Shown in pieces: positions 17,828 through 26,544 of a stretch of DNA of 64,000 nt. The first letter of the stretch is position 1; each line of letters opens with the position of its first letter. Position numbers and translations under genes: made by a program. Location: positions 620,001 through 684,000 of the forward strand of contig NZ_NPIA01000001.1 in assembly GCF_002262935.1 (NCBI RefSeq). Direction: 5' to 3'. Under the pieces are notes generated by a model. That model saw nothing but the letters and a program-made list of their open reading frames with translations, made no database searches and was not told the origin of the DNA. The stretch comes from Lottiidibacillus patelloidae (GTDB lineage: Bacteria > Bacillota > Bacilli > Bacillales > SA5d-4).

Positions 17828-18842
17828 AATAAACACCTCCTGTTTTTCTTAATACATATCTTTTTAACATTTTAATGCTAATAATGAGTTTACTTACCGC
17901 CTCACCTGTAACAAAAGGCTTCATAATTAAAATAACTGGCTTTGAACATAAAAGTATAGAAATAAATAATGCTAACGCTGGAGAGGTAATTACCTTCCAA
18001 CTTTCATAGGCGTAAAACCAACCGATGTTATACAAGAAGCCTATAATAGGCAAATGAAGAATGTATATATAGGCTGTTACTTGGCCAAAGTTAGTTAAAC
18101 AATTTTGTTTTTTAGGTACCCAAGGTAGGTAGAAAACAACACCTAACAGCATGATTACATAGAAAAGAGCTCTCAAATAAATCCCTTCTAAATTTGAAAA
18201 ATCTAAATTGCTATATGAAGTTTTGCCGAGCATAAGCCCTCTAGTTTCTAGCACAGAAAAATAACTAAGAATTGTAAAAGAAACAATGAGTGCAATTACA
18301 GACAGTAATTTTGCTTGTTTCTTTTTAAACCATTCCAAATGCACCTTTTCAGTATAAAAACCTATTAAAAAAATAGGAAAGAATACAAATGTTCTCGAAA
18401 TACTAAAATAATGACCTGCATTTTCTACTAATCCTATTCCCACGCCAATAATAAGAGCGAAGATAATAGGTTTTTTTAATCTTGTAAAGATAAAGAGCAA
18501 TAAATTCCAAGAGTAAACACTTAACAAAAACCATAAGCCAAAGCTAGGATTGAACCAGTTTATGGATAGGGTGGGATTAAAATTATAGATAAGTTGAAAT
18601 ATTAAATAAGGAAATAACAATTTAATTGTAATTTTTTCAATGAATCCTTCTTTATAAAACTTTTTTGAGAAGAAACCAGTTAGATAAATTAAAGCAGGCA
18701 TTCTAAAAGATGCTAAAAAATTATTAATGAAATAAATAATTTCGTTATTATCTTTAAATGGACTTATTAAATGCCCAATAACAACTAATACAACTAAAAT
18801 GAATCTAGCATTATCGATATATGGATCACGATTTACTTTCAC
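17817..18842 (-). CDS. Acyltransferase family 3 membrane protein
   Basis: A 341-residue polytopic membrane protein with around ten hydrophobic helices. The family opening RDPYIDNARFILVVLVVIGH contains the conserved histidine, followed by FRMPALIYLTGFF with the family R-x-P motif. Members (OafA/WecH/YfiQ-like) transfer acetyl or succinyl groups to extracellular carbohydrates or wall polymers; the acceptor here is unknown. It starts at GTG after AAAAGGGG and its 3' end overlaps padR. This is the first gene of the minus-strand operon between cinA and recA. Confidence 0.85.
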   Translation of the reverse strand: MKVNRDPYIDNARFILVVLVVIGHLISPFKDNNEIIYFINNFLASFRMPALIYLTGFFSKKFYKEGFIEKITIKLLFPYLIFQLIYNFNPTLSINWFNPSFGLWFLLSVYSWNLLLFIFTRLKKPIIFALIIGVGIGLVENAGHYFSISRTFVFFPIFLIGFYTEKVHLEWFKKKQAKLLSVIALIVSFTILSYFSVLETRGLMLGKTSYSNLDFSNLEGIYLRALFYVIMLLGVVFYLPWVPKKQNCLTNFGQVTAYIYILHLPIIGFLYNIGWFYAYESWKVITSPALALFISILLCSKPVILIMKPFVTGEAVSKLIISIKMLKRYVLRKTGGVYFGS

Positions 18843-19195
18843 TTAAATATCCCCTTTTCATTATAATTTTAAAATACCTAATAAAGCAAGGTAATAGGTT
18901 AAAAAAATTTGATCAGATAGCATAAATAATAATTCATCTAATGTTCTTTAAGGTAGATTAGATATGTTTTATTTGGAATTTAATACACCTTATGTCACTG
19001 GAAGTAATATATAACATAATACCTAATAATGCAATGTATTAATTTATTTATTATTATGAAAGAGGTGAGAAAATCTCTTTTAATAAAAAATTCAGGATAA
19101 CATTTGTTTAATGAAATGATGGCTGGGGTATAAGTTATAAAGATGTACATTTTTTTAACATTAAATGATTTTACTAAATTTGGATTACAAAAAAC
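18843..19195. other. AT-rich intergenic region upstream of recA
   Basis: Between the divergent acyltransferase gene and the recA control region I see only very AT-rich sequence with no convincing gene, hairpin or repeat. It must hold the promoter of the minus-strand operon, which I could not place. Confidence 0.5.
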
Positions 19196-19209
19196 CGAAT
19201 AAATGTTCG
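19196..19209. promoter_or_regulatory. LexA (SOS) box upstream of recA
   Basis: CGAATAAATGTTCG matches the Gram-positive SOS box CGAAC-N4-GTTCG with one mismatch. It lies ten bases before the -35 element of recA, where LexA would block transcription until DNA damage. An additional CGAAC half-site lies at 19227-19231. Confidence 0.85.
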
Positions 19210-19218
19210 TAAAAACTG

Positions 19219-19247
19219 TTGTCAAACGAACAAAAAAAAGATATGAT
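19219..19247 (+). promoter_or_regulatory. Sigma-A promoter of recA
   Basis: TTGTCA (19219-19224) and TATGAT (19242-19247) are separated by 17 bases, just downstream of the LexA box and ~35 bases before the recA start. Confidence 0.85.
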
Positions 19248-19282
19248 GTGTATAGTTAGTAATCATTCAAGGGGGAATTAAT

Positions 19283-20311
19283 GTGAGCGACCGTAAAGCG
19301 GCTTTAGATATGGCCTTAAGACAAATTGAAAAACAATTTGGTAAAGGTTCAATTATGAAATTAGGAGAACAAACTGAATCACGTATTTCAACGATTCCTA
19401 GTGGATCTTTAGCATTAGATGTAGCGTTAGGTGTTGGTGGTTATCCACGCGGACGTATTATAGAGATTTATGGACCAGAATCATCTGGTAAAACAACAGT
19501 TGCACTTCACGCAATTGCAGAAGTTCAAAGAAATGGTGGACAAGCCGCTTTTATTGATGCTGAGCATGCACTTGACCCTGATTATGCGCAAAAATTAGGT
19601 GTTGATATTGACGAATTATTATTATCACAACCTGATACTGGTGAACAAGCTTTAGAAATTGCTGAAGCATTAGTACGTAGTGGTGCAGTTGATATCATCG
19701 TAGTTGACTCAGTAGCTGCATTAGTACCAAAAGCTGAAATTGAAGGAGAAATGGGAGACGCGCACGTAGGTTTACAAGCACGTCTAATGTCTCAAGCACT
19801 TCGAAAACTTTCTGGTGCAATCAATAAATCGAAAACTATCTCAATCTTTATTAACCAAATTCGTGAAAAAGTTGGAGTTATGTTCGGAAACCCTGAAACA
19901 ACTCCAGGTGGACGTGCATTAAAGTTCTACTCATCAGTTCGATTAGAAGTTCGTCGTGCGGAAACTTTAAAGCAAGGAAACGACATGGTTGGTAATAAAA
20001 CGAGAATTAAAGTAGTTAAAAATAAAGTTGCTCCTCCATTTAAACAAGCAGAAGTTGATATTATGTACGGAGAAGGAATTTCAAAGTACGGTGAATTAAT
20101 AGATATTGGTGCGGACTTAGATATTGTTCAAAAAAGTGGTGCTTGGTATTCATATAATAGCGAACGCTTAGGACAAGGTCGTGAAAACGCTAAGCAATTC
20201 TTAAAGGAAAATCCTGAGATTGCTAGTGAAATTAAGCACCAAATCCGTGAACATTATGGTTTGAATGGTGTTGCTGAAGAACCAATGGCTTCATTAGTAG
20301 AAGACGAATAA
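19283..20311 (+). CDS. recA: Recombinase RecA
   Basis: Forms the ATP-dependent filament on single-stranded DNA that drives homologous recombination and LexA self-cleavage. The 342-residue protein is uninterrupted (no intein). Walker A is GPESSGKTT (~64-72), Walker B lies in [12 protein letters not shown], and loop L2 is in [20 protein letters not shown]. The GTG start follows AGGGGGAA at the right distance and begins the conserved [11 protein letters not shown]; the nearby ATG two bases earlier is out of frame. Control by LexA is indicated by the upstream box. A terminator follows. Confidence 0.98.
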   Translation: MSDRKAALDMALRQIEKQFGKGSIMKLGEQTESRISTIPSGSLALDVALGVGGYPRGRIIEIYGPESSGKTTVALHAIAEVQRNGGQAAFIDAEHALDPDYAQKLGVDIDELLLSQPDTGEQALEIAEALVRSGAVDIIVVDSVAALVPKAEIEGEMGDAHVGLQARLMSQALRKLSGAINKSKTISIFINQIREKVGVMFGNPETTPGGRALKFYSSVRLEVRRAETLKQGNDMVGNKTRIKVVKNKVAPPFKQAEVDIMYGEGISKYGELIDIGADLDIVQKSGAWYSYNSERLGQGRENAKQFLKENPEIASEIKHQIREHYGLNGVAEEPMASLVEDE

Positions 20312-20323
20312 AAAATTTAATTT

Positions 20324-20366
20324 AGGCTAGTTATCCATATAACGTTTTGGGTAATTAGCCTTTTTC
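20324..20366 (+). terminator. Terminator after recA
   Basis: AGGCTAGTTATCC pairs with GGGTAATTAGCCT using G-U pairs, followed by TTTTTC. Confidence 0.8.
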
Positions 20367-20550
20367 TATGAAAAATATGTTTCATAGTACAGTAGATAGG
20401 ATAAAATAACTAATAATTACTATTTTATGAAAAATAATATTTTAAAATATTAAATGTGTGAAAAGCTGATTAAAGCTATACAAATCTTTGAAAATCTCTG
20501 AAAATAAACTAAAAATAAGTAGATTATTTCTAATTGTGAATTGGCAAGGC

Positions 20551-20592
20551 TTGACAACGTTTTTTGACACATTTAAAATTAAATTGTATATT
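20551..20592 (+). promoter_or_regulatory. Two overlapping sigma-A promoters upstream of rny
   Basis: TTGACA at 20551-20556 is 17 bases from TAAAAT at 20574-20579. A second TTGACA at 20564-20569 is 17 bases from TATATT at 20587-20592. Both have perfect -35 elements, offset by 13 bases. The preceding 20367-20550 is AT-rich with nothing recognisable. Confidence 0.75.
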
Positions 20593-20721
20593 TTTTTATT
20601 TTTTAATATTATCATCTGTTTTGTATGTCGAAATCACTAACTAAAAATGAGAAATGTTGAAAATGAATGACGACAATCTTTTTAACGATGTACATCAAGA
20701 AAGCAAGAGGAGGTGGAAGAG

Positions 20722-22287
20722 TTGGAGAACACTATTGTACTCATCTCCCTATTGCTTATCTCTGCAATCGTTGGAGCTGTTGTCGGCTATCTTATTAGGA
20801 AATCAATTGCAGAAGCGAAAATTTCCAGTGCAGAGCGATATGCGACTCAAATTGTTGAGGATAGTAAACGTGATGCTGAAGCTTTGAAAAAAGAGGCGCT
20901 TCTCGAAGCGAAGGATGAAACTTTTAAAATTCGTAGCGAAGCTGATAAAGAAGTAAAAGAAAGACGAAGCGAACTTCAAAAACAAGAAAATCGTTTGTTG
21001 TTGAAGGAAGAAGGCCTTGATCGAAAAAGTGAAACACTAGATAAAAAGGAGCTAATGCTAGATAAGAAAGAAGATACGCTGGCTAAAAAGCAACAGCAGG
21101 TTGAAGAGACTGAAAGCAAAGTGGAGCAAGTTTTACAAAAGCAACAAGCGGAATTAGCTCGAATTTCGGGATTAACTCGAGAAGAAGCAAAACAAATCAT
21201 CATTAACGAGCTTGAAAAAGAAATTGCTCATGATACGGCAGTGATGATTAAAGAAAATGAAAACCGCGCAAAAGAAGAAGCTGATAAAAAAGCGAAAGAA
21301 ATTCTTTCACTAGCTATTCAGCGTTGTGCTGCAGATCACGTTACAGAAACAACTGTATCTGTCGTCAACCTTCCTAATGATGAAATGAAAGGTCGTATTA
21401 TTGGTCGAGAAGGTCGAAATATTCGAACTTTAGAAACGTTAACAGGAATTGACTTAATTATTGATGATACTCCAGAAGCAGTAATACTTTCTGGTTTTGA
21501 TCCAATTAGACGTGAAATTGCTAGAACTGCATTAGACAAACTAGTTCAAGATGGTAGAATTCACCCTGCTCGTATCGAAGAAATGGTCGATAAAGCGCGT
21601 CGCGAAGTAGATGAATACATTCGTGAGGTTGGGGAAGAAGCTACGTTTGAAATGGGAGTTCATGGTTTACATCCTGATTTAATTAAAATCTTAGGACGCT
21701 TAAAGTATCGTACAAGTTACGGACAAAATGTTCTGAAGCATTCAATGGAAGTTGCTTACTTAGCTGGACTAATGGCAGCTGAACTTGGAGAAGATGTGAA
21801 CTTAGCTAGAAGAGCAGGATTATTACATGACATCGGTAAAGCCATTGACCATGAGGTTGAAGGAAGCCATGTAGAAATTGGTGCTGAACTTGCAACGAAG
21901 TATAAAGAGCATCCTGTTGTAATTAACAGTATCGCTTCACATCACGGGGATACTGAACCAACTTCTATTATTGCTATATTAGTTGCTGCAGCTGATGCAT
22001 TATCAGCAGCAAGACCAGGAGCTCGTAGTGAAACGTTAGAAAACTATATTCGTCGATTAGAAAAACTAGAAGAAATTACGGAGTCTTTCGAAGGCGTTGA
22101 AAAGTCTTACGCAATTCAAGCTGGACGAGAAGTTCGTATTATGGTTCAACCAGATATTATCGATGATTTAACTGCTTATCGATTAGCTAGAGATATTCGT
22201 AAGAAAATCGAAGAAGATCTTGATTACCCTGGTCATATTAAAGTAACTGTAATTAGGGAAACAAGAGCTGTAGAATATGCAAAATAA
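20722..22287 (+). CDS. rny: Ribonuclease Y
   Basis: The membrane-anchored endoribonuclease that initiates mRNA decay. The protein (521 residues) has one N-terminal transmembrane helix (~4-24), a long charged coiled coil (~30-200), a KH RNA-binding domain ([17 protein letters not shown]) and an HD phosphodiesterase domain with [25 protein letters not shown] and SHHGD. TTG at 20722 is preferred: AGGAGG at 20708-20713 is eight bases upstream, whereas an in-frame GTG at 20713 lies inside that site. It is closed by a strong terminator and is followed by ymdB, its usual neighbour. Confidence 0.96.
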   Translation: MENTIVLISLLLISAIVGAVVGYLIRKSIAEAKISSAERYATQIVEDSKRDAEALKKEALLEAKDETFKIRSEADKEVKERRSELQKQENRLLLKEEGLDRKSETLDKKELMLDKKEDTLAKKQQQVEETESKVEQVLQKQQAELARISGLTREEAKQIIINELEKEIAHDTAVMIKENENRAKEEADKKAKEILSLAIQRCAADHVTETTVSVVNLPNDEMKGRIIGREGRNIRTLETLTGIDLIIDDTPEAVILSGFDPIRREIARTALDKLVQDGRIHPARIEEMVDKARREVDEYIREVGEEATFEMGVHGLHPDLIKILGRLKYRTSYGQNVLKHSMEVAYLAGLMAAELGEDVNLARRAGLLHDIGKAIDHEVEGSHVEIGAELATKYKEHPVVINSIASHHGDTEPTSIIAILVAAADALSAARPGARSETLENYIRRLEKLEEITESFEGVEKSYAIQAGREVRIMVQPDIIDDLTAYRLARDIRKKIEEDLDYPGHIKVTVIRETRAVEYAK

Positions 22288-22316
22288 AGTGGCATTCTTG
22301 CCACTTTATTTTTTTA
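22284..22316 (+). terminator. Terminator after rny
   Basis: ATAAAGTGGC pairs with GCCACTTTAT around ATTCTT, followed by seven T. It includes the rny stop codon. Confidence 0.9.
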
Positions 22317-22427
22317 CACATTAGGAAAGAATAACTTTAGTGGAAGAAGTAGATACAATCAGATATAAAATTAATTTAGTACTATACCATCACAAAAACA
22401 TTTACAACATACATAAGGGGTTACAAA

Positions 22428-23222
22428 ATGAAAATATTATTTATTGGTGACGTCGTCGGCTCACCAGGTAGAAATATGGTTAATGAATATTTGCCTAAAT
22501 TAAAACGAAAATATAATCCTACATTTACGATTGTGAATGGGGAAAATGCCGCAAGTGGTAAAGGGATCACAGAGAAAATTTATCGAGGCTTTTTACAGGC
22601 AGGGGCACAAGCAATAACGTTAGGAAATCATACGTGGGACAAACGTGATATTTTTGAATTTATCGATGATGCACCTCACTTAGTTAGACCTGCAAACTTT
22701 CCAAAGGATACACCAGGAAAAGGTTATACCTTACTCAAAGTGAATAACCTACTATTAGCAGTTGTTAACTTGCAAGGCCGAACATTTTTACCGCCAATCG
22801 ATTGTCCTTTTCGAAAAGCGGATGAAATAATTGCTGAAGTAAAAAAACATACGCCCTATATTTTTGTTGATTTCCATGCGGAAGCAACTAGTGAAAAGCA
22901 AGCGATGGGTTGGTATTTAGATGGTAAGGTTTCTGCGGTTGTAGGTACCCATACGCATGTGCAAACAGCAGATGAGAGAATCTTGCCTAATGGGACTGCA
23001 TATATAACAGATGTTGGTATGACAGGGCCATACGACGGAATTTTAGGAGTAGAAAAAGAAGCTGTCCTAAAGCGCTTTTTAACAAGTCTACCTGTAAGAT
23101 TTGAAGTTACTTCTGGGAGGGAACAATTAAACGCTGTTTTAATGAATTTCGATAACCAAACAGGCAAGGCAGAAGATATTAAACGAATAATCATTAATGA
23201 AGATCACCCATTTTTTGAATGA
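22428..23222 (+). CDS. ymdB: Calcineurin-like phosphodiesterase YmdB
   Basis: A 264-residue binuclear metallophosphoesterase with 2',3'-cyclic nucleotide phosphodiesterase activity in B. subtilis, where it affects biofilm/motility fate choice and RNase Y dependent RNA levels. Metal motifs are visible in order: GDVVGSPGR, GENAASGKG, GNHTWDK, DFHAEATSEK and GTHTHVQTAD. Length equals the family norm. It has its own ribosome site (AAGGGG) after the rny terminator, and spoVS follows about 60 bases later. Confidence 0.95.
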   Translation: MKILFIGDVVGSPGRNMVNEYLPKLKRKYNPTFTIVNGENAASGKGITEKIYRGFLQAGAQAITLGNHTWDKRDIFEFIDDAPHLVRPANFPKDTPGKGYTLLKVNNLLLAVVNLQGRTFLPPIDCPFRKADEIIAEVKKHTPYIFVDFHAEATSEKQAMGWYLDGKVSAVVGTHTHVQTADERILPNGTAYITDVGMTGPYDGILGVEKEAVLKRFLTSLPVRFEVTSGREQLNAVLMNFDNQTGKAEDIKRIIINEDHPFFE

Positions 23223-23240
23223 TACATCTCGTACATAGTT

Positions 23241-23270
23241 AGTGGAATACCTCCATATAGTCTTGAATAT
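23241..23270 (+). promoter_or_regulatory. Sigma-H-like promoter before spoVS
   Basis: AGTGGAATAC (23241-23250) and TTGAATAT (23263-23270) resemble the AGGA-type -35 and GAAT -10 of sigma-H promoters at the usual spacing. B. subtilis spoVS is sigma-H dependent, which makes this plausible. Confidence 0.4.
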
Positions 23271-23305
23271 AGTAGAAGGGGATGAACTATAAGGGGGTAC
23301 TAGGA

Positions 23306-23566
23306 ATGGAGATATTAAAAGTATCAGCGAAGTCGCATCCGAACTCAGTAGCTGGTGCACTTGCTGGAGTTCTCCGTGAACGTGGTGCAGCGGAAATACA
23401 AGCGATCGGAGCTGGTGCGTTAAATCAAGCAGTAAAAGCAGTAGCTATTGCTAGAGGGTTTGTAGCTCCGAGTGGTGTAGATCTAATATGCATTCCGGCT
23501 TTCACTGACATCTTAATTGATGGCGAAGAGCGAACTGCGATCAAACTAATAATAGAGCCACGTTGA
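23306..23566 (+). CDS. spoVS: Stage V sporulation protein S
   Basis: An 86-residue Alba-fold protein required for proper septation and spore coat assembly. It begins MEILKVSAKSHPNSVAGALA and is nearly invariant among spore formers. The ATG after AAGGGGG at 23291-23297 gives the exact family length; an in-frame ATG 24 bases earlier is rejected because the ribosome site lies after it. Confidence 0.97.
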   Translation: MEILKVSAKSHPNSVAGALAGVLRERGAAEIQAIGAGALNQAVKAVAIARGFVAPSGVDLICIPAFTDILIDGEERTAIKLIIEPR

Positions 23567-23575
23567 AAAGAAATT

Positions 23576-23610
23576 GCCTGTTTGTTCAACTGAACAAGGG
23601 GGCTTTTTTT
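23576..23610 (+). terminator. Terminator after spoVS
   Basis: GCCTGTTTGTTC pairs imperfectly with GAACAAGGGGGC and is followed by seven T. Confidence 0.75.
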
Positions 23611-23635
23611 CTGTGAATCGATAGGAGGAATACAT

Positions 23636-24556
23636 ATGATATTTGATGCCCATTGTGATGTTTTGTATAAGATGTGGAAAAATCCTGCACTGTCTTTTGA
23701 AAAAAGTGCAGATTTACATGTGACATTTGCAGGATTGAAAAAAGCTAATGTAAAAGTGCAGTGCTTTGCAATATTTATCCCGCCAGAAGTTCCTAGTGAA
23801 CAAAAATTTAATGTTGCACTTGAAATGATTGATATTTTTTATAGAAAAGTATTACCTATGCATCCTGAATTAAAATTAGTTCGAACTTCACAAGAGATTA
23901 ACTCCCTAAAACATGATGAAATAGGAATTATGCTCACGTTAGAAGGGTGTGATTGTATAGGGAATGATTTAATAAAACTTAGAACGTTATTTCGACTAGG
24001 TGTTCGCTCAGTGGGATTAACGTGGAATTATGCTAATGCAGTAGCAGATGGAGCGCTTGAAAAAAGAAATGGCGGGTTGTCAAATTTCGGTATTGAGACT
24101 GTGAAATTGATAAATGAAGCATACAGCTGGACTGATGTCTCCCATCTTAGTGAGCAATCTTTCTGGGATACAATAGAATTAGCTAAGTTCCCGATTGCTT
24201 CACACTCAAATGCAAGAAAACTATGTAATCATCCGAGAAATTTAACAGATGAGCAAATTAAGGCTTTAATAAAACGAAATGCACCAATAGGAATAACATT
24301 TGTTCCAATGTTTCTTTCTGAAGGGAAAAGTGCAACTGTAAGAGATGTCTTAAATCAAATTGAATATATTTGTAGTCTTGGCGGAGAAAATAATATTGGA
24401 TTTGGTTCAGACTTTGATGGTATTGATGAAACAGTAATTGGCTTAGAAAATGTTTATCAGTATGAATATTTTTCCAACGAACTGTTGAAATTGTATAAAG
24501 ACGATATTGTAAGGGGATTTTTGTTTAACAATTTCTTCAGGAGACTTCCAATATAA
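23636..24556 (+). CDS. Membrane dipeptidase (M19, renal dipeptidase family)
   Basis: A 306-residue zinc dipeptidase homologue. Metal ligands appear as the H-x-D of DAHCDVLY near the N terminus, the glutamate in MLTLEGCDCIG, and the histidines in TDVSHLSEQSFWD and ASHSNARKLCNH; the terminal GSDFDG motif is intact. Family members hydrolyse dipeptides, including D-amino-acid dipeptides. There is no signal peptide, so it is probably cytoplasmic. RBS is AGGAGG. It lies between spoVS and korA. Confidence 0.92.
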   Translation: MIFDAHCDVLYKMWKNPALSFEKSADLHVTFAGLKKANVKVQCFAIFIPPEVPSEQKFNVALEMIDIFYRKVLPMHPELKLVRTSQEINSLKHDEIGIMLTLEGCDCIGNDLIKLRTLFRLGVRSVGLTWNYANAVADGALEKRNGGLSNFGIETVKLINEAYSWTDVSHLSEQSFWDTIELAKFPIASHSNARKLCNHPRNLTDEQIKALIKRNAPIGITFVPMFLSEGKSATVRDVLNQIEYICSLGGENNIGFGSDFDGIDETVIGLENVYQYEYFSNELLKLYKDDIVRGFLFNNFFRRLPI

Positions 24557-24725
24557 AAAATATGAAATTATTGTCGGAAAAATGCAAATGACTATTGCAT
24601 TTTTTACTCGATAGGTCTAGAATTGTATACGCTTAGTACATATCCAATAGTGCAAAATAGGTAAACTTTACATATTTTAATTTACTTAAAATGAATTAGA
24701 TTTCTAGTGATTTTATTGGAAAAGT

Positions 24726-24734
24726 GCTACACTA
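24726..24734 (+). promoter_or_regulatory. Extended -10 promoter before korA
   Basis: TGCTACACT fits an extended -10 (TG-N-TACACT), about 75 bases before korA. No strong -35 is visible. Confidence 0.4.
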
Positions 24735-24761
24735 GTCAATGTAGAAAATTTTCACATTTTA

Positions 24762-24782
24762 TTCACATTTATTTTGTGAATG
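24762..24782. promoter_or_regulatory. Inverted repeat in the korA leader
   Basis: ATTCACA and TGTGAAT form a perfect 7-bp inverted repeat around a 7-base T-rich spacer, just downstream of the candidate promoter. It could be an operator for a dimeric regulator or a small RNA hairpin. Confidence 0.45.
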
Positions 24783-24807
24783 CTGAAAAATTGAAGGGGT
24801 GTAAAAT

Positions 24808-26544
24808 ATGATTAATCAACTTTCATGGAAAGTTGGAGGACAGCAAGGAGAAGGTATTGATAGTACCGGAGAAATCTTTGCAATAGCATTAAAGCGTCAA
24901 GGTTATTATTTATATGGCTATCGTCATTTTTCATCACGTATTAAAGGTGGACATACAAATTACAAAATTAGAGTAAGTACGACTGAGGTTCGTTCAGTTT
25001 CTGACGATCTTGATATATTAGTAGCATTTGACCAAGAAACAATTGATTTAAACTTCCATGAGCTACGTAAAGGTGGAGTAGTTGTTGCGGATACGAAATT
25101 CAACCCAACTATCCCTGAAACTAGCGATGTAACGCTTTATTCAGTTCCTTTTACTGAAATTGCTAACGACTTGGGAACTTCATTAATGAAGAACATGGTA
25201 GCAGCTGGTGCTTCTGCAGCAGTATTAGGAATGGATCCTGAAATGTACCGTGACGTTGTTCAAGAAATCTTCGGACGTAAAGGTGAGCAAGTTGTTGAGA
25301 AGAATATCGAAGCAATTCACGCTGGTGCGAAGTACGTTATTGACTTAGCTGATGGTAACATCGGAACAATGACGCTTGAAAAAGCTGATGGTAAAAAACG
25401 TATGTTCATGATTGGAAACGATGCTGTAGCTATGGGTGCATTAGTTGGTGGAGCACGCTTTATGCCTGCATACCCTATCACTCCAGCTTCAGAGATCATG
25501 GAATACTTAATTAAAAAGCTGCCAGAAGTCGGTGGTACAGTTATCCAAACAGAAGATGAAATTGCTGCTTGTACAATGGCAATTGGTGCTAACTATGCTG
25601 GTGTTCGTACATTAACTGCTTCAGCTGGTCCTGGACTTTCATTAATGATGGAAGCAATCGGTCTTTCTGGTATTACTGAAACGCCTTTAGTTATTGTTGA
25701 TACGCAACGTGGAGGTCCAAGTACTGGATTACCAACGAAGCAAGAGCAATCAGACTTAATGGCAATGATTTACGGTACACACGGTGAAATTCCAAAAATC
25801 GTAATGGCGCCAAGTACTGTAGAAGAAGCTTTCTATGATTCAGTTGAAGCATTTAACTTAGCTGAAGAATATCAAGTACCTGTTATTATCCTAACTGACT
25901 TACAAATGTCTTTAGGTAAACAAACAGTAGAACCATTAGACTACAGCAAAGTAGAAATTCGTCGTGGTAAATTAGCTACGGAAGCTCTACCTGAATTAGA
26001 AGATAAAGAATACTTCAAGCGTTATGAAGTAACTGAAGATGGCGTATCACCACGTGTTATCCCTGGTATGAAAAATGGTATCCACCATGTTACAGGAGTT
26101 GAGCACGCGGAAACTGGTAAGCCTTCAGAGCTTGCAGAAAACCGTATTGCACAAATGGATAAGCGTATGCGTAAGCTTAATAACATTAAGTTTAATACGC
26201 CGGTACACGTTAATGCTCCTCACGAAGAAGCAGACGTATTATTCGTAGGTTTCAACTCAACGCGTGGTTGTATTGAAGAAGCTATGCCACGTTTAGAAGC
26301 AGACGGTATTAAAGCGAACCATGCACATGTGCGTTTATTACATCCGTTCCCAACAGATGAGTTAAAGCCATTAATGGATCGTGCGAAAAAAGTTGTTGTT
26401 GTTGAAAACAATGCAACTGGTCAACTAGCTAGCATCATTAAAATGAATGCTGGAAGCGGCGAGAAAGTTCATAGCATCCTAAAATATGATGGAAATCCTT
26501 TCTTACCTAAAGAAGTTCATAATAAGTGCAAGGAGCTGTTCTAA
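24808..26544 (+). CDS. korA: 2-oxoacid:ferredoxin oxidoreductase, alpha subunit (gamma-alpha fusion)
   Basis: Large subunit of an enzyme that oxidatively decarboxylates a 2-oxoacid, most likely 2-oxoglutarate, to the acyl-CoA while reducing ferredoxin. The 578 residues combine an N-terminal gamma-type domain (SWKVGGQQGEGIDSTGEIFA, ~5-180) with the alpha domain (NDAVAMGALVGGARFMPAYPITPAS onward), including the T-x-x-GPG-like ASAGPGLSLM and QRGGPSTGLPTKQEQSDL. Its codons are strongly biased, as in highly expressed genes. korB starts on the base after its stop codon. Confidence 0.93.
   Translation: MINQLSWKVGGQQGEGIDSTGEIFAIALKRQGYYLYGYRHFSSRIKGGHTNYKIRVSTTEVRSVSDDLDILVAFDQETIDLNFHELRKGGVVVADTKFNPTIPETSDVTLYSVPFTEIANDLGTSLMKNMVAAGASAAVLGMDPEMYRDVVQEIFGRKGEQVVEKNIEAIHAGAKYVIDLADGNIGTMTLEKADGKKRMFMIGNDAVAMGALVGGARFMPAYPITPASEIMEYLIKKLPEVGGTVIQTEDEIAACTMAIGANYAGVRTLTASAGPGLSLMMEAIGLSGITETPLVIVDTQRGGPSTGLPTKQEQSDLMAMIYGTHGEIPKIVMAPSTVEEAFYDSVEAFNLAEEYQVPVIILTDLQMSLGKQTVEPLDYSKVEIRRGKLATEALPELEDKEYFKRYEVTEDGVSPRVIPGMKNGIHHVTGVEHAETGKPSELAENRIAQMDKRMRKLNNIKFNTPVHVNAPHEEADVLFVGFNSTRGCIEEAMPRLEADGIKANHAHVRLLHPFPTDELKPLMDRAKKVVVVENNATGQLASIIKMNAGSGEKVHSILKYDGNPFLPKEVHNKCKELF

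Noticed and set aside
19281-19283. ATG two bases before the recA GTG
   Set aside because: It is out of frame; the GTG begins the conserved RecA N terminus.
20654-20887. A 77-codon frame overlapping the start of rny
   Set aside because: It overlaps rny in another frame, lacks a ribosome site and looks like no known protein; the conserved RNase Y frame explains the region.
24762-24782. Rex or Fnr operator before korA
   Set aside because: Those sites have TGTGA before TCACA; here the arms are in the reverse order, so the palindrome is left unassigned.
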